Shown piece after piece: positions 55,826 through 64,000 of a stretch of 64,000 nucleotides of DNA (the first letter of the stretch is position 1; each line of letters begins with the position of its first letter). The stretch is taken from positions 18,324 to 82,323 of the forward strand of contig CALFCF010000016.1 in the NCBI GenBank assembly GCA_937951345.1, in the 5' to 3' direction. The translations under genes were made by a program, and so were the position numbers. A model generated the notes under the pieces. It had not been told where the DNA came from and did not search any database. It saw nothing but the letters and a program-made list of their open reading frames with translations. Source of the stretch: an uncultured Granulosicoccaceae bacterium (GTDB lineage: Bacteria; Pseudomonadota; Gammaproteobacteria; Granulosicoccales; Granulosicoccaceae).

Positions 55826-56845
55826 TCAAAACTGTTTCAGTACCCAGCGCATGCGTTCCGGATTCGGCTGAAATCGCTGCAATACCGTTGGAGTCAACGG
55901 AGCTACTTCACCAGAGGCTGCGTCATATCGACCAACTTCGAACCGAAACACGTACTGCGCCTCGACACCCATCCGTAAGTCCGAGACGATTACTGCCTCG
56001 CTCTCCAGATTCGTCGCATAAAACCCACGCGTAAACCATTTTAATCGTTCAACAGGCTCATAGTCCGTCAAAGGTTCAAGCAATTCGTCTTGAGTCTCAA
56101 AATACATGAACCGCAGTTCGCGATCAGGCTTCGATAATGAATGAAACCCCTCAAGGTAGTGATCTGACTGACGACCGATGACACGCCACAATACGCTGCC
56201 AGGCGCGGGTAGAACCATATAACGCTCCCGATCAATGCCCTGCGCTGCAAATGCGGGTTGTACACTTGTTGTTACATAACAAAATAGCGCGACTGTGAGC
56301 AATAAATAGCCAACACTTATCCCAAGACCCAAACGCATAGTGGTTAAACAGGCGCCTCGGCTTTTTGCTGCGTTCATCAGCCGGGGAATTCTGCGATCCC
56401 GCTTCCAAACAATGACAATAGAAATCAGCATCGGCAAGGTGAATAGCGGGTCGATTATAAAAATCGTACCCCAGGCAACCGGAAAGTCCGAAACCGGCCA
56501 AAACACCTGTGTACCGTAAACTGTAAAACTATCAAGCAGCGGATGCGTGACAAGCACCAGCCATAACATAAGAAACGCATGCCGAAAAGACATACGTCTG
56601 TGTTGAAACCAAGCTCGAAAACTCAGGGCAAGGCAAACAGCAACAGCGCTCAACACTAAATATGAATGCGACCAGCTACGGTGATACGTGAAATTTTCCA
56701 CCGCATCCTCATAGGGTACCAACACGTCAAGATCCGGCAGACTACCGACTATTGCACCAATTGCCAGCGCGCGTGTGCCAAGCACCCGTCCACCCACCAC
56801 ATAAGCGACGGAAGCTCCTAGTACGGCCTGAGTTACCGAGTCCAA
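55826..56845 (-). CDS. Inner-membrane metal-dependent hydrolase (YdjM/YfhP-like)
   Basis: A 339-residue protein with several hydrophobic segments. The metal-site motifs MDSVTQAVLGASVAY, GSLPDLDVL, TYHRSWSHSYLV, THPLLDSFTVYG and FIIDPLF are those of the membrane-bound metal-dependent hydrolase family (DUF457). The role is unknown. It is isolated, with 276 bases to dsrC and a long gene-free region upstream. Confidence 0.86.
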   Translation of the reverse strand: MDSVTQAVLGASVAYVVGGRVLGTRALAIGAIVGSLPDLDVLVPYEDAVENFTYHRSWSHSYLVLSAVAVCLALSFRAWFQHRRMSFRHAFLMLWLVLVTHPLLDSFTVYGTQVFWPVSDFPVAWGTIFIIDPLFTLPMLISIVIVWKRDRRIPRLMNAAKSRGACLTTMRLGLGISVGYLLLTVALFCYVTTSVQPAFAAQGIDRERYMVLPAPGSVLWRVIGRQSDHYLEGFHSLSKPDRELRFMYFETQDELLEPLTDYEPVERLKWFTRGFYATNLESEAVIVSDLRMGVEAQYVFRFEVGRYDAASGEVAPLTPTVLQRFQPNPERMRWVLKQF

Positions 56846-57156
56846 ATCTCGAAATCTCTATAAGGGAATTAAAAGATAGCCGAAGCAGGTGACGAAAGCA
56901 TCAAAACAACTTTTATCGAAAAAGCCAAACCAGATAGTTACTAATAAGCCACTATCGGAATTTACAAGATTTCAGACACCGACTCGATAGTCAATGCTTG
57001 GGCAGGTCTGCTACCCGGCCGGTACATCTGGAAGCAAACCGTCTGTAATCTACAGGTTATGGCAATTCGAGGTTTGTAGTATTTTTAAATCAAAATCCAG
57101 TCATATGCTGGTAGATCATGCATCCAGCCCGACTGAGCACTATCGATATATTTTAT

Positions 57157-57413
57157 GGGCAATTGCAAACTACTGTCACAAGTAGCTGTTCCAGTCTAAG
57201 ACACGGCCAAACGCGGCCGTTAGAAACATCATGTATGGAGGCAGCACGAAACGATTTCGTGGCTGTGTTTTCAAGATGAAAATCAAAGCCCCTGAATTGT
57301 AACCATGGAGAGTTACTTTCAGGGGTTTTCGTTTGTCTGCATTACCTGATCCCGGCTTCTTCTGGGTTTATTATAACGAAGCCTACTCTCACAAGATCTA
57401 TCACTATTAAGTT
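57157..57413 (+). ncRNA. Structured tandem element, copy A (candidate small RNA)
   Basis: The first of two direct repeats about 331 bases apart. Ordered features on the plus strand: ACGGCC/GGCCGT hairpin near 57203-57220 (only in this copy), CACGAAA-CGA-TTTCGTG at 57245-57261, TTTTCA-AGA-TGAAAA at 57268-57282, and a terminator-like hairpin CCCCTGAA...TTCAGGGG (57289-57325) followed by TTTTCGTTTGT. A GGA lies in the terminator loop (CATGGAGAG), reminiscent of CsrA sites. Between the copies the stems stay the same while the loops change, as expected for selected RNA structure. A 14-codon frame starting MEAARNDFV (57235) is an alternative explanation. Confidence 0.55.
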
Positions 57414-57487
57414 GGATTCATCCCCAGAAACCTACGGTTTGCATTTACCTAGCCTGCGGTGGCAAGGCTGCGTTGATACAGTTACAC

Positions 57488-57746
57488 GGGCAATTGAAAA
57501 CTACTGTTACCAGTTATTGTCCAACTCTAACACACACCAGAACGCAGCCGTTATATGTAACAAGCATGGAGGCTGCACGAAATGATTTCGTGATCAATAT
57601 TTTCATTATGAAAATCAAAACCCCTGAGCGGTAAGCAAGGAAGTTTCTTTCAGGGGTTTACGTTTGTCTGCATTACCTTGCTCCGCTATCCAATTCGGGG
57701 TTTGTTACTACGCCACCCCTTTTACAAGATCTATCACCTCTAAGTT
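57488..57746 (+). ncRNA. Structured tandem element, copy B (candidate small RNA)
   Basis: The second copy. Hairpins CACGAAA-TGA-TTTCGTG (57576-57592), ATTTTCA-TTA-TGAAAAT (57599-57615) and CCCCTGA...TCAGGGG (57621-57656) with TTTACGTTTGT after it. The terminator loop contains CAAGGAAG, again with GGA. The start GGGCAATTG and the tail ACAAGATCTATCAC are shared with copy A. A 22-codon frame starting with the same MEAARNDFV lies at 57566-57634. Confidence 0.55.
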
Positions 57747-58270
57747 TGAGTCACTCGTACAGTATGTTGTCTGTGTGTGATATCTATTGCTTTCGTATCG
57801 CGTATCACGAACCTGAATTCCAAAATCGTTTAACGTTGCTTTTTTTCAACATCGATCTTAACGACGATGCAGTAACGACGACGATCTTAGATTTATAGTT
57901 AAACATAATTATATTTCGCGTATCTGCTCAGTTTTTTGTCGAAAGAGATTTGAAATATCTTTCAGGCTACTCCTATTGTGCATGTACAACCGGTATTTCT
58001 GCAATAATTTAAAGGAAACAGCGATATCGTCGAACAATAGTATAGAGCGTACGCATCAAATTCACGTTACACAGCGCCGCTCTTATTAACAATCTTTTAA
58101 AAAAAAGATACGTCAGCATCTATTTAATGAAATATTTTTGAACACTGGAATTACTGAAAAAGAAATTTATTCAAATTACTAAGAGCCTCAGGTAATTGTC
58201 TACATCTGGAAACAACGATCACCGCTGTTTTCTCATAAATACCATAAGCTCAGGTTAGCTGACTTCCGTT

Positions 58271-59335
58271 ATGGGCCTACCTATTCATCCTAGAGTTTTA
58301 GCCCTAATTTGCTGCTCGATCGTAGTGCTGGCTACATTTGCCTTGTATTATGGAAAAATCAACGGAAATAACCACGCCGACGAACAGTTCAACAATTTAC
58401 AACCTGATAGCTCCAGACCTGTGCTAGGACAGGCAGTACTAGACCAGCCCATTCAACCAATATTTATGGACGACCGTCTAGACAAAAACAAAGTAGCACT
58501 TGGCGAATTATTATTTCACGATCCAATACTTTCTGCTGACAATACTGTGACTTGTGCCAGCTGCCACAATCTCGCTGCAGGTGGAAGCGACAATCGCGTC
58601 CAATCAATCGGTATAAAAAACCGCTTGGGTAATATCAATTCACCCACAGTGTTTAACTCCAGTCTGAATATTGCTCAATTTTGGGATGGTCGAGCAGATA
58701 CACTTGAAGAACAGATCGACGGTCCGGTACATAACGAAGAGGAACTAGGAACAAACTGGCTTCAAATAACTGCGAAGCTAAAAAACGAAAGGCACTACAC
58801 AAAATTATTTAACAAAATATATTCAGACGGTATAAGCGAAAATAATATAAAAGACGCCATAGCATCTTTCGAACGCTCCTTACTCACAGTAAACTCGCCT
58901 TTTGACAAATATCTTCTGGGAGACACATCGGCAATAAGTGAGAATGCCATAAAGGGTTACGATAAATTCAAAGAATACGGGTGCATAGCCTGCCACCAAG
59001 GCAGCAACGTTGGCGGCAACCTATATCAACCAATGGGCTTGATGGGTAATTACTTTAAAGAAAGAGAAACTGAAATAAGCAGCGCAGATCTAGGCAGACA
59101 CAATGTAACTGGACTAGAAGAAGATAAATTTGTTTTCCGGGTACCCAGCCTGCGTCTATCAACACTAACCGCACCCTACTTCCATGATGGCAGTGCAAAA
59201 ACACTTAAGGACGCCGTCCAAGTCATGATCAAATATCAACTTGGCAGACAAGCTCCGGAAGAGGATGAAGATCTAATTATCGAGTTTCTTCACACACTGG
59301 TAGGCGAGTATAAGGGTCGCAGGTTAGACCAGTGA
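58271..59335 (+). CDS. Di-haem cytochrome c peroxidase (MauG/CcpA family)
   Basis: A 354-residue exported or membrane-anchored protein: one hydrophobic helix (ALICCSIVVLATFALYY) at the N-terminus, then two haem c sites, CASCH (C95-H99) and CIACH (C238-H242). LGELLFHDPILSADNTVTC and VPSLRLSTLTAPYFHDGS are family motifs. Such enzymes reduce hydrogen peroxide with electrons from small cytochromes, or modify proteins (MauG). Its stop overlaps the GTG start of the following signalling gene, so the two are coupled. The DNA here is AT-richer than the flanks. Confidence 0.88.
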   Translation: MGLPIHPRVLALICCSIVVLATFALYYGKINGNNHADEQFNNLQPDSSRPVLGQAVLDQPIQPIFMDDRLDKNKVALGELLFHDPILSADNTVTCASCHNLAAGGSDNRVQSIGIKNRLGNINSPTVFNSSLNIAQFWDGRADTLEEQIDGPVHNEEELGTNWLQITAKLKNERHYTKLFNKIYSDGISENNIKDAIASFERSLLTVNSPFDKYLLGDTSAISENAIKGYDKFKEYGCIACHQGSNVGGNLYQPMGLMGNYFKERETEISSADLGRHNVTGLEEDKFVFRVPSLRLSTLTAPYFHDGSAKTLKDAVQVMIKYQLGRQAPEEDEDLIIEFLHTLVGEYKGRRLDQ

Positions 59336-61863
59336 AAAAGCCACAGTTAAAAACAGTTTTAACCGTACTAATACTAACTTCTGTTCTTTCACTGTTATTC
59401 GTGAAATCAAACTCTCACGATATTCAAAAGCACCATAACGTTATCACCAACATCCAACAGCTTTCCTACCATGACTCGTTATTCAACGAAGCAATATTGG
59501 ATTTAAAAGCTAATCAATTTGCTAACTACGATACATTGACACGCCAAACTCAGGCAATAGAAAGAATTCTAAAGTGGCTTGTCAGCTCTGAATCAGGAAT
59601 TTATAACACACACGGACAAGATCTTGACCAGACAATAAATCAAGCAACAGATGCATTTTTTCAAAAGAAATCCTTAATGGAGCGTTTTCAATCACATAAC
59701 GGAATTCTTAAAAACTCTCTTTACTACTTTCCAACCGTTGTACAAAATTTCAAGTTAGACTCAAATAATACCTCGACTGACGAACTAGTCGATCGCCTAT
59801 TCAAAGAAATACTGCTGTTCCACGTCAGGTCCGACGAAAAAAACGCAACACAAGCAGCCGCAACAATAAAGATTTTGGAAAATACCGACAAAGCCAGTGT
59901 CAGCGATGTTATCAAGCATGCTGAGACAATAATTCACCGGAAACAGGCACTCGATAAATCGGCGAAAGAACTTTTCACTCAACCTACACGGAAAAGTGTA
60001 GAAGCCATATACACCACTTATAGTCAGTACAATGCCGATATAATCAAATCTACGCGTGGCTATCGAATTGCCATGTATGCGTTTGCCTTGCTTCTTCTCG
60101 GATATATCTTCAAGCTATTTTTGACTCTACGTAGTACGATGACAAAGCTCGAAAAGTCTCTGAATGAACTTGAATTTCAGAAACATGCACTCGATGAACA
60201 CGCGATCGTTATCAGCATAACACCAGATGGGTTAATAGAGTACGCAAACGAGCGTTTTCAAAAGACCAGTCAATTCAACGAGAATGAGTTAAAAGATCAT
60301 GTGCGCAACCTTATTGATTACAGATTTCATCCGTGGTCGTTTACGTCAAATATAAGGAATATTCTGAAAACAGGTAAAACTTGGCGTGGCGAAATAAGAT
60401 GCGTAACAAAAGATCAAAACTTCTACTGGGCCGACACGACGATCGTGCCATTCGTTGACAAGGCTGGAAATCCAAGTCGCTACGTTGCTTTACTAACAGA
60501 CATTACTGAAAAAAAGGCGGTTGATGAGCGAATATTCAGATTGGCTCACTACGACGCCCTTACTCAACTAACTAATCGACCATATTTTCTGGAAAAAACA
60601 GAAAACGCTTTAATCCAGTCAAAGAATAATTCGGCAAAAATGGCTGTAGTATTTCTCGACTTGGACAATTTCAAAATTATAAATGACACGTTAGGTCATG
60701 CATTCGGTGATACGTTACTTATGTTTGTAGGGGATCATTTACGAGAATGTGTGCGCGAAACAGACGTAATATCGAGAATGGGGGGTGACGAATTTACCAT
60801 TGCCCTTCCATCTATTGCATCTAATAACGAAATTGAACAGATCGTTGAGTCTATACTCTCTATAACAAACAAATGTGTTCGTATCGAAAACAGAGATATC
60901 ACAATATCTACAAGTATTGGTGTCAGCGTTTATCCTGAGGATGGAGAAAGTGTCGATTCGCTATTAAAAAATGCTGATATGGCAATGTACCAAGCAAAGA
61001 CTGAAGGAAAGAACAAATACGTATTTTATAACGAAGATCTGAAAACAGAAAATTTAATTCGTCACAAACTTGACAATGATTTAAAAGAAGCTGTTCGCGA
61101 GAATCAATTTGAATTGTATTACCAACCTCAGATATGCACAGATAGCAAGAAGATTTGTGCCGTAGAAGCTCTTCTTCGATGGAATCATCCTGAGAGGGGC
61201 TTAATTGCACCGGACGCTTTTATCCCCTCTCTCGAAGAAAACGGTTTAATCGTGGAGGTTGGAGATTGGGTACTCACTCAAGCCTGCACTCAGTTGGCTG
61301 CGTGGAAAAAAATCGGATTTGATTTAAAAATCTCAGTAAATATATCACCACGTCAGATTCGAAACGATCATCTGCTTGAAGTTCTGAAAAATATTCTTAA
61401 CTTCAGAGCCATACAACCTGCTGATCTGCAGTTGGAACTCACTGAATCCGGCCTGCTGGACAATACTGAACTGACTTCATCGCTCTTGGAAAAAGTTAAC
61501 GATTTAGGTGTCGCAATTGCACTAGATGATTTCGGTACAGGCTATTCATCTCTCAGCTACCTAAAAAAATTACCTATCAATACGCTTAAAATTGATCGTT
61601 CGTTCGTTCGAGATCTACCTGATGATCAACATGATCTGGAAATTGTCGCAACTATCTTGGCGATGGCTAAGAATCTTGGTCTTGCAACAGTCGCTGAAGG
61701 TGTAGAAACAATGGAACAACGTGACTTTCTTGCTGAGAATGGCTGCGATTATCTGCAAGGGTATATGTTCAGCAAACCACGCAACGCTGAAGATATGCTT
61801 AAGATGTTACATGATGATAACTCCAATCCTGACATCAGTTCTGTAACAAATATTGCTTCATAG
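59332..61863 (+). CDS. Membrane DAHL-PAS-GGDEF-EAL cyclic-di-GMP enzyme
   Basis: An 843-residue protein. Helix at residues 8-25, a helical periplasmic domain (about 30-240) that looks like the DAHL ligand-binding type, a second helix (about 245-262), a PAS domain (about 285-395; ISITPDGLIEYANERF, YWADTTIVPF), GGDEF (motif G484-F488, preceded by R475-x-x-D478, an intact inhibitory site) and EAL (E612-A-L-L and DDFGTGYSSLSYL). Both catalytic sites look intact, so it could make or break cyclic-di-GMP. The start GTG overlaps the peroxidase stop, so signalling is probably tied to peroxide or redox sensing in the periplasm. Confidence 0.9.
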   Translation: MKKPQLKTVLTVLILTSVLSLLFVKSNSHDIQKHHNVITNIQQLSYHDSLFNEAILDLKANQFANYDTLTRQTQAIERILKWLVSSESGIYNTHGQDLDQTINQATDAFFQKKSLMERFQSHNGILKNSLYYFPTVVQNFKLDSNNTSTDELVDRLFKEILLFHVRSDEKNATQAAATIKILENTDKASVSDVIKHAETIIHRKQALDKSAKELFTQPTRKSVEAIYTTYSQYNADIIKSTRGYRIAMYAFALLLLGYIFKLFLTLRSTMTKLEKSLNELEFQKHALDEHAIVISITPDGLIEYANERFQKTSQFNENELKDHVRNLIDYRFHPWSFTSNIRNILKTGKTWRGEIRCVTKDQNFYWADTTIVPFVDKAGNPSRYVALLTDITEKKAVDERIFRLAHYDALTQLTNRPYFLEKTENALIQSKNNSAKMAVVFLDLDNFKIINDTLGHAFGDTLLMFVGDHLRECVRETDVISRMGGDEFTIALPSIASNNEIEQIVESILSITNKCVRIENRDITISTSIGVSVYPEDGESVDSLLKNADMAMYQAKTEGKNKYVFYNEDLKTENLIRHKLDNDLKEAVRENQFELYYQPQICTDSKKICAVEALLRWNHPERGLIAPDAFIPSLEENGLIVEVGDWVLTQACTQLAAWKKIGFDLKISVNISPRQIRNDHLLEVLKNILNFRAIQPADLQLELTESGLLDNTELTSSLLEKVNDLGVAIALDDFGTGYSSLSYLKKLPINTLKIDRSFVRDLPDDQHDLEIVATILAMAKNLGLATVAEGVETMEQRDFLAENGCDYLQGYMFSKPRNAEDMLKMLHDDNSNPDISSVTNIAS

Positions 61864-62030
61864 ATATATTTACGCCAGTCTAACTCTAATCATTCATTCT
61901 ACTGGAAGTCATCTCAAAATCGATCGGGGACGCCGAGTCCTGCACGCTGATCCTTGGTTGTGTGCCGTTCTGCTCTGCTCGAGCGCCACACGCCTTACCT
62001 GAACGCGTAATCTCAATTCCCAGATGACTT

Positions 62031-63194
62031 CTAAGTAGTCGCTAGATTTTTCTTTGGGTCATAAAAAGGTTTGTCAACAACCGAAGCGTCACGTGGTCCA
62101 TCCGGCAGACTTACTCGTAGCGGTGTTCCAACGGCTGCATACTCCGAAGACACCATAGCCAATGCAATATTGCGTTTTAAGCGTGGCGAATGGACAGCTG
62201 AAGTCACTTGACCAAGAACTTCATCTTTCGATCCGGAGGCATGCAGAATCGGCCAAAAATTAGTATTTGGTCCAACCAATGGTGCACCGGAGATCTCAAC
62301 CCCGACATGATTTCGCGTTATCCCGGTATCTCGAATCTTCTGCAGTGCCTGCTTGCCAATGAATTTAATATCAGCATCCAGATCAACCAGTCGATCCAAC
62401 CCAAGTTCGTAAGGATTGGTGTAGATATCCATATCTGCGTGGTAGGACAGCATGCCACCTTCTATGCGACGGATTGACGAAGTATGGCCGGCAGCCAAAC
62501 CAAAGGGCGCACCCGCTTGCATGATCTTTTCCCACAACTCATCACCACGCGCACCGTCACGTAAATACAATTCATAACCCAGCTCACTCGACCATCCGGT
62601 TCGAGAAACAAGTAAGGGAATACCATCCAGTTCAAATTCCTCGAGCCAGTAGTAACGTAGTTCAGCGATGCGTTTACCGAACAAGGCTTCCATAATTTCG
62701 CCAGATTTCGGACCTTGAAGCTGAAGCGGCGACACATCCGGCTCAGTGATAGTGACATCCAACCCTGCATTGACCGCAACACCCTGGGCCCATAGCAACA
62801 CATCACTGTCAGCCAGCGATATCCAGAAATGATTTTCGGCCAGACGCAGTAACACCGGATCGTTAATAATTCCACCGGCTTCATTGGTGATTAGAATGTA
62901 TTTACATTGCCCGACTGCGCACTTGCTTAAGTCGCGGGGTGTTAACAACTGAGTGAATTCAGCTGCGTCCGGTCCAGTGATCTCAACCTGTCGCTCAACT
63001 GCAACGTCACATAGAATGGCTTTTTCCGTCAGGTTCCAGAAATTCTGCACCGGATCGCCAAAATCCCGAGGTATGTACATGTGGTTGTAAACAGAAAATC
63101 CGGTTGCGCCCCAACGCACAGTGGCGTCGAAGTACGGGGATTTACGAATCTGGGTGCCAAAACCAAATTCTTTGCTGAGGCTTGAATTCATCAA
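62031..63194 (-). CDS. GcvT-family protein, DMSP demethylase (DmdA)-like
   Basis: A 387-residue folate-dependent protein. GFSVYNHMYIPRDFG, CDVAVERQVEITGPDA, QLLTPRDLSKCAVGQCKYI, WISLADSDVLLWAQGVAVNAGL and EPDVSPLQLQGPKSGE are very like DmdA, which moves a methyl group from dimethylsulfoniopropionate to tetrahydrofolate. It is slightly longer than typical DmdA (about 370). Related proteins in the same family act on glycine betaine or sarcosine, so the substrate is not certain. No acuI or dmdBCD genes are in view. Confidence 0.75.
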   Translation of the reverse strand: MMNSSLSKEFGFGTQIRKSPYFDATVRWGATGFSVYNHMYIPRDFGDPVQNFWNLTEKAILCDVAVERQVEITGPDAAEFTQLLTPRDLSKCAVGQCKYILITNEAGGIINDPVLLRLAENHFWISLADSDVLLWAQGVAVNAGLDVTITEPDVSPLQLQGPKSGEIMEALFGKRIAELRYYWLEEFELDGIPLLVSRTGWSSELGYELYLRDGARGDELWEKIMQAGAPFGLAAGHTSSIRRIEGGMLSYHADMDIYTNPYELGLDRLVDLDADIKFIGKQALQKIRDTGITRNHVGVEISGAPLVGPNTNFWPILHASGSKDEVLGQVTSAVHSPRLKRNIALAMVSSEYAAVGTPLRVSLPDGPRDASVVDKPFYDPKKNLATT

Positions 63195-63721
63195 TCTCTG
63201 ACCAGTATTTGCAGGAGACGAAGATTCTATCGCCCAATAGAGTGGGACAGTGGCTCAGCTGCGGCATAACTTGATGATTCTGATGCAGACACGCTGTAGG
63301 CATGCTGCTGGGGCAAAACTTTTAGGAGTGTCCCGTTTTTTCGCCATTTTTTCGTTCCGGTAGATGCTGCAACAATGTAGATCTGTCCAAATACAGAAAT
63401 GTTTGAAATCCAATGCGCGGATAGGTTTTCCGCGATTTGGTTTTGCAGAATATTAAAGAATTTTCAGATTTTCTCTCACCAGTTTTTTACCTGATTTTCT
63501 CTTCTGCTATCACAATAATGTGATCCATCTAACAAATAACTGCTGGCGATTTACATTGAATACCCGCACTGCCAACTGATCGCCCATCGATCCAATTACG
63601 CAGTAAATATAATAGAACTCATCACCACGCCTCCGGTAATACATCGGTTCTGTAGATGTATCAGTTAGCAGCAAAATCACAGCCGAATGCTGAAAGCCAA
63701 CCTGCAAGGAATTAAATAAAA
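63195..63721. other. Divergent intergenic before the GH16-like gene
   Basis: About 530 bases between divergent genes. No gene or known RNA seen; I looked for a glycine riboswitch in front of the GcvT-family gene and did not find the pattern. A ribosome binding site AAGGAA lies before the ATG at 63722. Confidence 0.5.
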
Positions 63722-64000
63722 ATGGATTCTAAAAACATAAAATTCCGCTTCGTACTGGCAATGCTTACGTTTTGCGCTTATGTAACATCACCTGCAAATG
63801 CATCGCCCGATCTGTCCGAATTCAATCTGGTTTTCTCGGATGAATTCAACGGCAATGAACTGGATGCCACTAAATGGAACACCGGGTTGCTGTGGGGACC
63901 GTATCTGCAAATTAACAACGAACAGCAACTCTACGTCGACACTCTCGGGATCAACCAAAACGATGTGTTGGCCAATGGCGGACAAACACCCGATCCGTTC
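63722..64000 (+). CDS. Secreted GH16-like glucanase, 3' end cut by window edge
   Basis: The first 93 codons only. A signal peptide ends at ASPANAS-like residues (FVLAMLTFCAYVTSPANA). The mature N-terminus, NLVFSDEFNGNELDATKWNTG, is the standard beginning of GH16 laminarinases/endo-beta-glucanases, and the segment INNEQQLYVD fits the family. The catalytic E-x-D-x-x-E lies beyond the window. It starts at ATG 63722 after AAGGAA. Confidence 0.85.
   Translation, partial: MDSKNIKFRFVLAMLTFCAYVTSPANASPDLSEFNLVFSDEFNGNELDATKWNTGLLWGPYLQINNEQQLYVDTLGINQNDVLANGGQTPDPF

Larger units (their letters stand above)
56846..58270. other. Long gene-free region (1.4 kb) with tandem structured repeats
   Basis: The largest non-coding stretch of the window. 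Its middle holds two tandem copies of a structured element (separate entries). The right part (57750-58270) is AT-rich and shows nothing I recognise; it should contain the promoter of the peroxidase operon. Confidence 0.6.

Noticed and set aside
61905..62031. Ten-base inverted repeat GAAGTCATCT / AGATGACTTC around the convergent ends of the GGDEF/EAL and DmdA-like genes
   Set aside because: The arms are more than 100 bases apart, so it is not a normal terminator, and no element boundary or target duplication is visible.

Overview
This window looks like a chromosome segment of a Gram-negative, probably marine, gammaproteobacterium. The support is a LpxL-type lipid A acyltransferase, a FimV-like polar protein, OmpA-type lipoproteins, a porin, DsrC, a DmdA-like protein of the dimethylsulfoniopropionate (DMSP) demethylase type and an ectoine hydrolase-like M24 enzyme. 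I see no rRNA, tRNA, CRISPR, phage or transposase genes, and no recognisable DNA-binding transcription regulator. Many proteins are ordinary housekeeping or transport proteins, but several small or interrupted features are easy to miss.

Layout. 1-580: 3' part of an unknown gene cut by the left edge. 668-5050 (minus): ABM-like protein, malQ, lpxL-like, thpR. 5241-6712 (minus): a DUF2470 protein and the AzlCD amino-acid exporter. 6882-9075: a doubtful hypothetical, a VOC protein, a chorismate mutase-like protein and a 55-residue DUF2256 gene. 9277-10694: an RDD membrane protein whose 3' half appears frameshifted. 10794-12632: FimV-like protein. 12955-17828 (plus): DMT transporter, type I dehydroquinase with an AroE-like tail, MlrC-like protein, DUF3833 lipoprotein, thioesterase. 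18144-22265: YnjBCD-like ABC importer. 22375-23677 (minus): CcdA plus a thioredoxin-like gene interrupted by one in-frame TGA exactly where the first active-site cysteine should be, with a hairpin just downstream, so a selenoprotein candidate. 24316-26562: DUF4197 lipoprotein and aldehyde dehydrogenase. 26882-33185: small acidic exported protein, then a DUF1501/DUF1800 pair in which the DUF1800 protein carries many PKD/FnIII-like domains. 33578-34781: two GNAT acetyltransferases. 35195-40639: two paralogous OmpA lipoproteins, a DUF3179 protein and a porin, three of them with clear terminators. 41620-42012: His/Arg/Tyr-rich exported protein.

42308-54937 reads as an amine/compatible-solute uptake and catabolism island: class III aminotransferase, Rieske oxygenase, PotFGHI-type polyamine ABC importer, cupin, DoeA/EutD-like M24 hydrolase, MFS transporter, old yellow enzyme and a second MFS transporter. 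A 247-bp MITE-like element with imperfect terminal inverted repeats and TA flanks occurs twice (34828 and 54973); the second copy lies inside the stop codon of a dsrC gene and recreates a stop. 55826-56845: membrane metal-dependent hydrolase. The gene-free 56846-58270 holds two tandem copies of a structured element with successive hairpins and a terminator-like end. 58271-61863: di-haem peroxidase translationally coupled to a membrane DAHL/PAS/GGDEF/EAL protein in visibly AT-richer DNA. 62031-63194: DmdA-like GcvT-family protein. 63722-64000: the start of a secreted GH16 glucanase-like gene, cut by the right edge.

All family names come from motif recognition by eye. No database search or structure prediction was run.
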